Source: a virus
Virus record (IMG/VR): IMGVR_UViG_3300005253_000551
Span: 1-53,062 of that record
Strand: one strand, 5' to 3'
Length of the DNA stretch: 53,062 bases
Below are positions 45,344 through 53,062 of the stretch, piece by piece. Position 1 is the first letter of the stretch. Each line of letters begins with the position of its first letter. The translations under genes were made by a program, and so were the position numbers. The notes below the pieces were generated by a model. That model worked only from the letters and a program-made list of their open reading frames with translations. It did not search any database and was not told the DNA's origin.

Positions 45344-47653
45344 ATGGCACAGAAGAGATTTGGACCCACTCGTGGCGCTGGCGTCGCAATCGTTGAAGTC
45401 GAGGGGCAGAAGACGATTCAGCCCGGGGCTCTGGGCATGGTCGGCTACACCGGCATCCTAGAGAAGGGGCCGGTGGGTGAGCTGATCTCGGTGTTCAGCA
45501 AGCAGGAGTTCTTCAAAGTCTGCGGCGGGCTCATTCCAGACTCGCTGCTTCCGGACGCCGCCGAGGATTACTTCGACAACGCGGCCGGCGCCGGCGGCAT
45601 GCACCTCGTGCGCGTCACCGACGGCAACGAGGTGCAGTCGGAGCTGACGCTCTACTCACGGATCGCTGCAACGCGGACCGCTATGGGGACCGTCAAGGCG
45701 GCCAACGGTGGGCGCTGGGGCGGCAAGAAGGATGTCATCACGGACAGCCTTGCCAATCCAGCCGGATACACGGAACTCACGATCATCACTGGCAAGACCT
45801 TCACCGCAGACCAGTTGAAGGGTGGCATCGTCACCCTTGACGACGTCCCGAACAAGACCTTTGAGATTGTCGGCAACACGGTGGCTGGTGTGATCACGGT
45901 AGCCGCCGGCTCGACTATGCTGACCGACCTGGGCGCCAACGACCCAGCGCGCTACAACGTGGAGCTGGACAACCTGCTCCCGGACGGCGAGACCAAGGCT
46001 CTGTCCATCCTCATCGAGGACGGTGAAGAGAACCCGGACACCGAGTTCGCGCTGACGGTGTTCGTCGACGGCGTTGAGGTCAAGAAGTACGCGAATCTCC
46101 ATACCGACCCCGTGAACGGGCGCTACTGGGTCGCCCTCATCAACGACGACACCAACAACGACGAGATCTTTGTCGTCGACCTGGTGACTGGCACGCACGT
46201 TGCGGCTACCCGCCCGGCGAACCATTACGGGGTGAGCACTGTGAGTGGGATCGCTGCGACCGTGTTGACGGCGGAGATCCACGACGTGACCTTCAACGTC
46301 ACTGATGTCGAACCCGCGGTCACTCTGGGCACTACCAACGACGTGATGCTGGAGCAGGTGATCACTATCACGTTCTCGTCCGCCACTGCATTCACTGTGG
46401 TCTCTGACAGATTTGGATCGCTAGGCGCGGCGGGGACGACAGGGGCGGAATTCGTCCCGGACAACAAGTTCACGCCGCCGTTCACTGTTGCCCCGGAAGC
46501 CACCCTCGTTTTGAACGATACCATTATCATCCAGTACAAGCCCTTCATCCCGGGCTCGCTGGTCGACGGCTTCCTGTTCCCGGACAAGGCGGGGGCAACG
46601 ATCGCTACGAACAATCTCCTGCGATTCCGTATCACGGCCAACACCCACAACACGATCAATGTGGCGCTTGGGTCTGACATGCAGGTGGGTACGACTGACG
46701 TGGACGAGTTCCTCGTCGAGGCCCCGCAGGAGCTTGCCAAGGGACAGGACGGTATCTCCGATGTGGACGCCGACTTCATCACGCAGGGGTACGACGTCGA
46801 GACGTCGCCCTTCAATCGCCTGTTCGGGAAGAACTTCGGCCTGATCAAGATGGCCACGCCCGGCAACACGGCGACGGCGGTTCAGAAAGCCGGTGTGGCT
46901 TACGCGGCCAGCCGGAACTACCAGTACCGCAACGAGATCCCGCCTGGCATCGTGACGGAGACGGCAGCTATCGACTTCATCAACGGTGCCACTGGTGTCG
47001 GCCGCTCCATCTACGCGGTGGTCTCGTTCCCATCCTTCGGTGATGTCACTGACCAGGCCTCAAGGGACGGCAAGCTCAAGCAGGTCTCGCTCACGGGCCA
47101 AATCCATGGGCGTGAAGCCGCCATCGTTCGCGACAACGACGGCTACCAGAAAGCTCAGGCGGGCCTAGAAGCGACACTGCCGGCGCTCCTGGACATTCCG
47201 ACCAAAGACAAGGTCCTCAACGAGGAGCTGCTTAACCCGGTCGGTATTGGGGTGATCAAGAAGGTCAAGGGCAACTTCATCATCTGGGGTGACCGTACCC
47301 TCTTCGATGACCCCGAGTGGAAGTTCAAGCACCAGCGGGAGCTGATGAGCTTCTACGAGAACGTGCTCCGCGAGGAGTTCGACTTCATCATCTTCGCCAT
47401 CAACGACCCGGCCAACGACGCCGTCGCCATCAGCGCGCTCAATGGCTTCTTCCGGCCGGAGTTCGTGAAGCGGGCCCTGCGCGGTGCGACGTTCCAGGAA
47501 GCTGCGATCATTAAGATCGACAGCGAGAACAACCCAGACTCGAGTCGGGCCCAGGGCGACCTGATCGCTGACATCAGCCTGAAGCTAGCCGATACCGTGG
47601 AGCGGTTCATTATCAGGATCGGCAAGCAAGGCATTTTCGACCAGGTCGGCTAG
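45344..47653 (+). CDS. Tail sheath protein
   Basis: A 769-residue contractile sheath subunit, larger than typical (about 400-650). The N-terminus (VAIVEVEGQKTIQPGALGMV with GYTGILEKGP) and the C-terminus (SRAQGDLIADISLKLADTVE with RFIIRIGKQG) are diagnostic, as is the RNEIPPGIV-x-ETAAIDFING-type C-terminal domain. An inserted beta-rich domain (about residues 120-450) probably decorates the sheath outside. Its presence shows a contractile tail. GGAGGCTAGAGCC precedes the start. Confidence 0.88.
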   Translation: MAQKRFGPTRGAGVAIVEVEGQKTIQPGALGMVGYTGILEKGPVGELISVFSKQEFFKVCGGLIPDSLLPDAAEDYFDNAAGAGGMHLVRVTDGNEVQSELTLYSRIAATRTAMGTVKAANGGRWGGKKDVITDSLANPAGYTELTIITGKTFTADQLKGGIVTLDDVPNKTFEIVGNTVAGVITVAAGSTMLTDLGANDPARYNVELDNLLPDGETKALSILIEDGEENPDTEFALTVFVDGVEVKKYANLHTDPVNGRYWVALINDDTNNDEIFVVDLVTGTHVAATRPANHYGVSTVSGIAATVLTAEIHDVTFNVTDVEPAVTLGTTNDVMLEQVITITFSSATAFTVVSDRFGSLGAAGTTGAEFVPDNKFTPPFTVAPEATLVLNDTIIIQYKPFIPGSLVDGFLFPDKAGATIATNNLLRFRITANTHNTINVALGSDMQVGTTDVDEFLVEAPQELAKGQDGISDVDADFITQGYDVETSPFNRLFGKNFGLIKMATPGNTATAVQKAGVAYAASRNYQYRNEIPPGIVTETAAIDFINGATGVGRSIYAVVSFPSFGDVTDQASRDGKLKQVSLTGQIHGREAAIVRDNDGYQKAQAGLEATLPALLDIPTKDKVLNEELLNPVGIGVIKKVKGNFIIWGDRTLFDDPEWKFKHQRELMSFYENVLREEFDFIIFAINDPANDAVAISALNGFFRPEFVKRALRGATFQEAAIIKIDSENNPDSSRAQGDLIADISLKLADTVERFIIRIGKQGIFDQVG

Positions 47654-47689
47654 ACAACGGCAACAACTCTCTGACGTAGGAGCAAGGAC

Positions 47690-48124
47690 ATGGCAACCAA
47701 GCAACTCAAGAAAGCCCTAGAAGACGCCCAGGCGCTCCAGGATAGGTCCAGTGGCAGGGATACCCTGCGTGACGTGCTCGTCGACATGGCGAAGGCTGGA
47801 CCGCTGCTAAGGGGTGTGCAAGCGGTCATCGCCGTTGCAAGCCTCGACCAGATCATATTGCCATTCCCAGTGCGCGTTACCGGGCTTCTCGTTCAGGCCG
47901 GGGACTGGGGCAACACTACGGACACAATCGTTGCGGCAGAGGCCGCTAGCACTATTGCCACCGTGACGATTCCACACACTACACTTAACGGTAGCGAGAT
48001 TTTTACCCCTCTCAATGTAGAGGTCCCAGCCAACATACCCATCGAGCTTGAGGTGACTCAGGCACCGACTGCCGGGGCCAACTTCTTAGCGACGCTGCTT
48101 CTGAGCCCCATCAATGTCGAGTAG
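47690..48124 (+). CDS. Small virion protein between sheath and tube
   Basis: A 144-residue protein. A helical N-terminus (KQLKKALEDAQALQDRSSGR) is followed by beta-rich, Ala/Thr-rich stretches (IILPFPVRVTGLLVQAGDW, TIATVTIPHTTLNGSEIFTP). The place between sheath and tube genes suggests a tail component or decoration protein. No family recognised. GTAGGAGCAAGGAC precedes the start. Confidence 0.5.
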   Translation: MATKQLKKALEDAQALQDRSSGRDTLRDVLVDMAKAGPLLRGVQAVIAVASLDQIILPFPVRVTGLLVQAGDWGNTTDTIVAAEAASTIATVTIPHTTLNGSEIFTPLNVEVPANIPIELEVTQAPTAGANFLATLLLSPINVE

Positions 48125-48166
48125 CTGACGACCGGTGACGCACGCTAACCACGCGAGGAGAATACC

Positions 48167-48610
48167 ATGAAGGGTGAGATCCAAGCCGGCCATATCGGGC
48201 TCAATCAGTTCGAGTTGAAAGTTCAGCCCGGGCCGACGACCATCGTCTTTACCGAGATCTCCGGCATGCCGTCGGAGACGACGAGTATCGAACTCCCGGA
48301 TCGCACGCAGGCGACAGGCGGCGAAGAGACCGTCAATGAGTTCACGGCGATGCTGCCGATGCACCACGACGTCGAACGCATCTTCATGGACGTCTGGCAC
48401 CAGGAAGGGCGCGACCCCGTCATCCCGACCTACAAGCGGGTCGGCACGATGCTCTTCCGGAATATCCACGACGACAAGACTGTTGCCTATGAACTGATCG
48501 GCCTGTGGATCTCCAACCGCGTTCTCCCCGACGTGGACATGGCGAACGACGGCGAGATGGCCAAGATCGAGTACACGTTCAAGTACGACAGCATCATACC
48601 GCTGCCGTAG
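48167..48610 (+). CDS. Tail tube protein
   Basis: A 147-residue protein of normal length for T4 gp19/XkdM-like tail tubes. Core strands are NQFELKVQPGPTTIVFTEIS, the hydrophobic VNEFTAMLPMHHDVERIFM, PVIPTYKRVGTMLFRNIHDD and the end KIEYTFKYDSIIPL. The gene follows the sheath in the usual order, and GAGGAGAATACC precedes it. It forms the inner channel of the contractile tail. Confidence 0.75.
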   Translation: MKGEIQAGHIGLNQFELKVQPGPTTIVFTEISGMPSETTSIELPDRTQATGGEETVNEFTAMLPMHHDVERIFMDVWHQEGRDPVIPTYKRVGTMLFRNIHDDKTVAYELIGLWISNRVLPDVDMANDGEMAKIEYTFKYDSIIPLP

Positions 48611-48665
48611 TTCCCATAACACGCGGTTGGGCCTGACAAGGCTCCAAGCTAATTGGAGGTGAACC

Positions 48666-49556
48666 GTGGAAGATCCGAAAGCAGTGACGCGGCTGGTTCC
48701 GCGCAAGAGTGCGAAGATCGAGGTCATGCCCCTGGCAAGTCGGGGGGCGTCTCTTCCCCATGGAACTATGGGGATGGACGGCAAGGTGACCCGCGACCTG
48801 GCGAGCAAGCCATGGCGCGGTAAGGAGGAGAGGGAGATCGCCAAGCTCCGTGGGCAGGCGCGCTCGAATCCGGCGGGCTTTCCCGGGCGGCTTCTGGGGT
48901 TCATGTTCACCCAGGCCGGGCACCACAACTTCGAAAGCCTGAACGACGACCAGAGGGCCGTGGTCGTCAGTTCCATGCTCGCCGCCGACGTTCTCTACAT
49001 GTACATCTACCTCCGGTACCTGTGCATCGGGAAGGACGTCCGCCTCAACATCGTCTGCGACCGTTGCGGCCGGGGGTTCCCGTTCACGGCGGACTTGGAG
49101 ACGCTCGACGTGAAGTGCGTCGAGAACCCGGAAGATGCCGAGTGGACCTACGAGCTATCGGATCCGTTCAAGCTGCGCGGGGAAATAGTGGAGGCCCTCG
49201 AGATGGTCCCCATGCCCTGGGCGACCATGGAGAACACAATCCGCAACGCCGCCAAGGATGGGCTGGAGAACTCCTCGATCAAGATGGACGTCATGCTCGG
49301 CTGCATTCGATTCCGGTCGAAGGACCAGAAAGGCGACCTGGTCGAGCACACCCTGCGGCCCGAGGATCTTGATGAGATGTCGAAGCGCGACATCGAGATT
49401 CTCACTGAGCGGATCGAGGCGAACGGGATCGGCCCGGACATGCAGGTCACGGGGAGATGTCCGTCATGCGCCGGGACGTTCGTTCACAACCTGGAGTGGG
49501 GGTACGACAATTTTTTCGGCTCTTCTTCCCAACCCTCAGCCGCGGGGAGTTCATAG
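48666..49556 (+). CDS. Tail assembly chaperone (short form), zinc-binding
   Basis: A 296-residue protein starting at GTG (GGAGGTGAACC). Two cysteine pairs (CDRCGRGFPF near 124; CPSCAGTF near 266) could hold a zinc ion. It lies between the tail tube and tape measure genes, the standard place of the tail chaperone. Near its end a T-TTT-TTC slippery site allows a -1 frameshift into the frame ending at 49711, giving the longer form. The short form ends soon after in a serine-rich tail (GSSSQPSAAGSS). Confidence 0.7.
   Translation: MEDPKAVTRLVPRKSAKIEVMPLASRGASLPHGTMGMDGKVTRDLASKPWRGKEEREIAKLRGQARSNPAGFPGRLLGFMFTQAGHHNFESLNDDQRAVVVSSMLAADVLYMYIYLRYLCIGKDVRLNIVCDRCGRGFPFTADLETLDVKCVENPEDAEWTYELSDPFKLRGEIVEALEMVPMPWATMENTIRNAAKDGLENSSIKMDVMLGCIRFRSKDQKGDLVEHTLRPEDLDEMSKRDIEILTERIEANGIGPDMQVTGRCPSCAGTFVHNLEWGYDNFFGSSSQPSAAGSS
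49511..49517 (+). promoter_or_regulatory. -1 ribosomal frameshift slippery site
   Basis: T-TTT-TTC lies with the codon boundaries of the chaperone frame (AAT TTT TTC) and matches the X-XXY-YYZ rule. Slippage by -1 continues at CGG (49517) in the frame that ends at 49711. A tail-chaperone frameshift here is a near-universal feature of long-tailed phages, which supports the reading. Confidence 0.85.
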
Positions 49557-49711
49557 AGGAAGTGTTCGCCCTGCTCTACAGCGTCCCCGGCATGAGTTGG
49601 GAAGCATGCCTCGACATGGACACTGAGGAGCGTGGCCTGATGCTAAAGCGGCTGCTCAAGCAGCAAAAGCATGAGGAGGCGAGTATCAAGAAGGCTGGCA
49701 AGAAGCGGTAG
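49517..49711 (+). CDS. Tail assembly chaperone frameshift extension (long form)
   Basis: This is the second part of a -1 frameshift product, bases 48666-49517 then 49517-49711, giving 348 residues. The extension adds a 64-residue helical, basic tail (RLFFPTLSRGEFIEEVFALL, then MSWEACLDMDTEERGLMLKR). It would be the gpGT-like form that binds the tape measure protein. The frame is open from 49457, but it has no ribosome site of its own, so an independent gene is unlikely. Confidence 0.75.
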   Translation, partial: RLFFPTLSRGEFIEEVFALLYSVPGMSWEACLDMDTEERGLMLKRLLKQQKHEEASIKKAGKKR

Positions 49712-49717
49712 GCGATC

Positions 49718-52700
49718 ATGGCATTCGAGCGCATAGGCGTTGGCGGGTTCCTCTCCTTCGAGGAGAAAAAGGGGATCGCATCCATGAAGCGGGCGGGGGC
49801 TGCTTTCGGCAGCCTTCAGAAGAGCGCTGTCAGCTTTGGCAAGGGGATGTCGCAGGTCGGTGTGGGTCTCCGTGCCGCCGGCATTGCAGGCATAGCGGTC
49901 ACTGCCGGGCTCGGCATTGGCCTCTCCATCGCCGTCGACTTTGAGAAGCAGATGTCCGCGGTCGGGGCGATCACCCGATCCAATACCGAGGACATGACCC
50001 GGCTGACCGACGAGGCCAAGCGTCAGGGCATTGTCTCGGTCTTCTCAGCCACCGAGTCCGCTGAGGCCATGGAGGCCCTTGGCCGGGCCGGATTCGACAC
50101 GTCTCAGATCATTGAAGGCCTCGGCGGCGTGATGAACGCGGCTGCTGCTGAGGGGATCGGCCTGGCCGAATCCGCGAGTATCATCTCCCGGATTGTCAAG
50201 AGTATGGGTCTGGAAATTGGGCGAGCGTCCAACGTCGCCGATATCTTGGTCCTGACCTCGGCCAAGAGCAACACTAACATCGTCCAGCTTGGTGAGGCAT
50301 TCAAATTCGGAGCGCCCCAGGCGCGGCAGATGGGGATCCAGACGGAAGAGCTGGCCGCCATCTTCGGCAAGCTTGCTGATTCCGGCCTCGACGCGAGCAC
50401 CGGCGGGACGAATTTCACGAACTTCCTTGTCAAGCTGACTAAGCCGAGCAAAGAGGGTGCTCGGGTGATGAAGAAGTGGGGCATCGAACTCGAAGACGCC
50501 AACAAGAACTTGCTCCCCATCGGCGACATCGTCGACCAATTCTCCAAGAAGCTCAAGGGCATCCCGAGCGCGACCGAGAGAGCGCGGCTGGCCACAGAGC
50601 TGTTCGGCATCCGTGGTGCGAAAGCGTTCGGTGCCCTGGAATCGGCCGGCGGCAAGGCGATCAAAGACCTCACGCAGGATCTGCTTGAGTCGTCGTTCGG
50701 CATCGGGGCTGCGGCCGAGGCCGCGGAGAGACGTCTGGACAACCTCGCCGGCGCCTTCACCCTGTTCAAGTCGTCGGTGCAGTCCATCTTCATCGGGTTC
50801 TTCGACCCGCTACTGGGCCCGTTCAAGGAGACCGTGCAGGACATCACCGGCGGTCTGAACCAGGTCCTCGACGCCTTCGCGGGCTTGCAGAAGAACCAGA
50901 AGGCAACGGCCGATGCCTCCGTCGCAGCCGCCAAGCGTGAAGTCGATGGCTTCGCAAAGAAGAGCTTTGTGCTTGACCAGCTAAGTGAGCGGCAACGGGG
51001 AGCCGCTAAGGCTGGCCTTGCAGCCATCGTCGCACAGGCCGCGGGGGAGCAGAAGCTGTCTCGCTCTCAGGCAGCAGCGCAGGCCACCAGCATGGCTCAG
51101 TTCGTCGTTGGAGGGCTCGCCCGACAGAAGCTGAGCGATGAGGAGAAAATCGCCCAGAAGAGCGAGATAGAGGGCTTGGCAGCCATCGCCAAGACGCGGC
51201 GGCTCACGGCTGCCGAACAGGCAACTCTGAGGAACAAGTTCATCGGTTCCATCAACGCGCAAGCTGACGCTGAGACCAAGATCGCCGGCGTTGTTGACAG
51301 GGCAAAAGGGAATTCGGCGAAGAGCTTCATCGAACAGGCAGCTGCGCGCGCTAAGATCGAGGGCCAGATCGAGGGTGCTATCATCCGCAGAGAGCGCTTG
51401 GAGAAGATTGAGCGTGAGCAAGGTAGTACGGCCGCCACCATTGCCAAAGGGGTGTTGGCCGGGCTAGATTCTGTGAAAGCTGGGTTCAGCTCTCTGGTCG
51501 CCGGAGTCCGCAAGTTCGGGAAGCAGCTCAAGGACTCCGTCGGCGAAGAGCGGTTGGAGCAGTTCTTCAAGATCGCCACCATTGCCGTGCTCGTGGTCGG
51601 AGCGCTCGCTCCCGTGGCCTTGGCATTCGCCGCCATCGGATTCATAGCCAGTGCGGTGATCGGCCCCATCGTTGCCGGCCTGCTGTTGATGGCCCCCATC
51701 CTTGCGGTCATTGGCCTGGCTTTTCTGGCGGTACGCAAGGAGAACGAGACCGTCGGTGAGACGGTGGCCCGGGTGTGGAACACTATTGCCACGTTCATCG
51801 ACGACACCTTCACCAACGTGATCGAGCCGTTCATCGAAGGATTCCGGGAAGGGATGGGACCTGCCATCGATCTGGTCTCGCGAACCTTCTCAAGCTTCTT
51901 CGGCGTCATCAAAACGCTCGTCAATGAGATCTTTGCGATCTTCGACGACGGCACCGATGACACTGCAACGGACTGGCGAGAGGTCGGCATGGTCGTCGCC
52001 GAAGTCCTAGGCAACATCGTAGCGGTGGTGACCGGAGTCATCGGGTCTATCGTCACCGGGTTCCTGGTCGTGACTAAGTTCCTCGTCACTGCGCTGAAGG
52101 AGCCGTTCGAGGGCCTGTTCACCAGCGTGAAAGGGATTCTGTTCGGCATCCTCCAGTTGTTCCGCGGCGACTTCAAGGCCGGTCTCAAGACGATAATGCT
52201 CTCCATCGGCGATATCATGATGGCCCCTGTTCGGCTTTTCTTCAGCACGATTTCTAAGCTCGTCGACCTCACGCTTGGTGCCTTCGGCGATGCGATTCCG
52301 CCAGGGATCAGAAAGTCTCTGAACGCGTTCGCTGCTTCGACCGCCAAGAGAGCCGTCACCCCGGATAGGACCGGATTTGGGTTCGGGGTGAAGGCTGGAA
52401 CCACCGAAGCGGTTGTTGAGGCGGCGGACAAAGACGATAAGAGAAAAGGCGGACTAAGCTTTGGTGCGTTCCTTGCGAGTGAGGAGGACAAAGAGCGTGC
52501 CGTGCTCGAAGGGTTTGGGGTCGAAGCCAGCAAAGAGAACCTCGCGACCGCTAGGAAGATCCTGGCACGGCGTGCCGAGGAGGAGAAGGCGAGGGGGAAG
52601 GCCGCGTTTGAGGCGGCGCAGAAAGGCCTCACGGCCGACGTCAACGTCAATCTCAAGAACGTGCTCAATCAAGAGGTCAAGGCGTGCATCGACGGGGAGG

Positions 52701-52828
52701 ATTCGTTGAAGAACGCAGCCAAGCACACCCAGACGATCTTCGAGCGGTCCGGTGCAACCACTGAACCCTTCATCCGTCGGCAGATGCGCGAGACCGGCGT
52801 CGTCGTGCCGGCGACTGCGAGCACCTAG
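49718..52828 (+). CDS. Tail tape measure protein (TP901 type)
   Basis: A 1036-residue tape measure. The TP901-like core is seen at residues 60-330 (VDFEKQMSAVGAITRSNTED, SVFSATESAEAMEALGRAGF, SKSNTNIVQLGEAFKFGAPQ in general form, TELFGIRGAKAFGALESAGG). Two hydrophobic clusters lie near residues 620-665 and 760-790, probable membrane segments. The C-terminus is charged and helical. It sets the tail length and is later injected. It follows the frameshifted chaperone by 6 bases. Confidence 0.9.
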   Translation: MAFERIGVGGFLSFEEKKGIASMKRAGAAFGSLQKSAVSFGKGMSQVGVGLRAAGIAGIAVTAGLGIGLSIAVDFEKQMSAVGAITRSNTEDMTRLTDEAKRQGIVSVFSATESAEAMEALGRAGFDTSQIIEGLGGVMNAAAAEGIGLAESASIISRIVKSMGLEIGRASNVADILVLTSAKSNTNIVQLGEAFKFGAPQARQMGIQTEELAAIFGKLADSGLDASTGGTNFTNFLVKLTKPSKEGARVMKKWGIELEDANKNLLPIGDIVDQFSKKLKGIPSATERARLATELFGIRGAKAFGALESAGGKAIKDLTQDLLESSFGIGAAAEAAERRLDNLAGAFTLFKSSVQSIFIGFFDPLLGPFKETVQDITGGLNQVLDAFAGLQKNQKATADASVAAAKREVDGFAKKSFVLDQLSERQRGAAKAGLAAIVAQAAGEQKLSRSQAAAQATSMAQFVVGGLARQKLSDEEKIAQKSEIEGLAAIAKTRRLTAAEQATLRNKFIGSINAQADAETKIAGVVDRAKGNSAKSFIEQAAARAKIEGQIEGAIIRRERLEKIEREQGSTAATIAKGVLAGLDSVKAGFSSLVAGVRKFGKQLKDSVGEERLEQFFKIATIAVLVVGALAPVALAFAAIGFIASAVIGPIVAGLLLMAPILAVIGLAFLAVRKENETVGETVARVWNTIATFIDDTFTNVIEPFIEGFREGMGPAIDLVSRTFSSFFGVIKTLVNEIFAIFDDGTDDTATDWREVGMVVAEVLGNIVAVVTGVIGSIVTGFLVVTKFLVTALKEPFEGLFTSVKGILFGILQLFRGDFKAGLKTIMLSIGDIMMAPVRLFFSTISKLVDLTLGAFGDAIPPGIRKSLNAFAASTAKRAVTPDRTGFGFGVKAGTTEAVVEAADKDDKRKGGLSFGAFLASEEDKERAVLEGFGVEASKENLATARKILARRAEEEKARGKAAFEAAQKGLTADVNVNLKNVLNQEVKACIDGEDSLKNAAKHTQTIFERSGATTEPFIRRQMRETGVVVPATAST

Positions 52829-52830
52829 CC

Positions 52831-53062
52831 ATGTCGTTCATTGCATCCCTACTTGGCTTCGAGCAGACCTGGGTACTGACCCGTCTTCCCGAGACTATCG
52901 GAAGCATCCTTACTCCCGAGAAGGTCACGGGCCAGTTCCATGCGGAGGGGCTCACCGAGGAAGTTAAGAGCACCTACTCGGAGAAGTTCGCGCTCAACCG
53001 GCAGACTGCCATAACTCAGTTCGTGCATGGTGAGACGGAGACGCTCACCTTCACTGGCCGGT
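52831..53062 (+). CDS. Probable tail/baseplate hub-adaptor protein, cut by window end
   Basis: ATG at 52831 opens a frame that runs off the window after 77 codons. Visible parts include LLGFEQTWVLTRLPETIGSI, AEGLTEEVKSTYSEKFALNR and QFVHGETETLTFTGR. The last part matches the pattern of CIS-tube/LysM-linked tail proteins (sY-x-e-x-f, then Q-x-x-G-x-x-etL-x-fxg) placed after the tape measure. The remainder, probably with a LysM domain, is outside the window. Confidence 0.6.
   Translation, partial: MSFIASLLGFEQTWVLTRLPETIGSILTPEKVTGQFHAEGLTEEVKSTYSEKFALNRQTAITQFVHGETETLTFTGR

Noticed and set aside
49457-49711. Independent 84-residue gene after the tail chaperone
   Set aside because: It has no ribosome site at 49457 and overlaps in the -1 frame with a perfect slippery heptamer. 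It is better read as a frameshift extension.
51097-52668. 523-codon leftward open frame opposite the tape measure
   Set aside because: It is antisense to a clear tape measure gene, is Ser/Arg/Thr-rich as expected of a shadow frame in GC-rich DNA, and has no ribosome site.
1-53062. CRISPR array
   Set aside because: No repeat-spacer series was seen. The only regular repeat set is the four palindromes at 61-204, which are too short and palindromic.

Overview
The window is a GC-rich stretch of what is very probably a contractile-tailed (myovirus-type) bacteriophage or prophage genome. The right half carries an ordered virion module: small and large terminase, portal, MuF-type head protein, capsid protease polyprotein, scaffold, major capsid, head-tail connectors, tail sheath, tail tube, frameshifted tail-assembly chaperone, tape measure, and the start of a tail-tube-initiator or baseplate gene cut by the window end. 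The host cannot be fixed from the sequence. Most genes start with ATG or GTG behind GGAGG-like ribosome sites, and many are joined by ATGA, GTGA or TGATG overlaps, as expected for a phage of a high-GC bacterium. No integrase or lysis gene was recognised here.

Layout. Bases 1-675 hold no convincing gene but carry four near-identical 18-bp palindromes. Bases 676-6096 are small rightward genes, mostly unknown, several with zinc-ribbon or coiled-coil character. Bases 6114-8904 form a leftward operon. It starts at a good promoter, gives first a CAT-anticodon tRNA and 12 bases later an RtcB-type RNA ligase (interrupted by a single-base frameshift), then tiny membrane or basic proteins and a J-domain protein. 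Bases 9208-20736 are a long rightward early-type operon with a DUF6011 protein, histone-like winged-helix proteins, DUF4326 and DUF4406-type proteins, a ribbon-helix-helix protein, an HExxH protein, a Dam-type methylase and a DnaN-type sliding clamp. An ISXO2-like transposase with its own promoter follows (20837-21790). A leftward accessory block (21836-24217) and a small regulatory region (24218-25952) come next, the latter with a Cro/C1-type HTH gene divergent from a rightward gene across a perfect palindrome. Bases 27033-53062 are the virion genes.

How it fits together. Four rightward transcription units begin with the same TTGACTYC element at an almost constant 66-74 bases from the first start codon. 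Two of these units carry a related palindromic operator (9-bp arms, 3-bp centre), and the second operator overlaps the -35 box of the HTH gene, suggesting that this protein represses itself and the 9274 operon. The two most striking genes are in the head module. One is a MuF head protein fused to a PI3/4-kinase-like (SCO1664-type) domain and followed by a small possible immunity gene. The other is a roughly 1470-residue polyprotein joining a D12 adenine methylase, a LigD-like 3'-phosphoesterase and an XkdF-type protease. Both suggest enzymes loaded into the capsid and delivered with the DNA. The tRNA-RtcB pair suggests defence against host anticodon nucleases.
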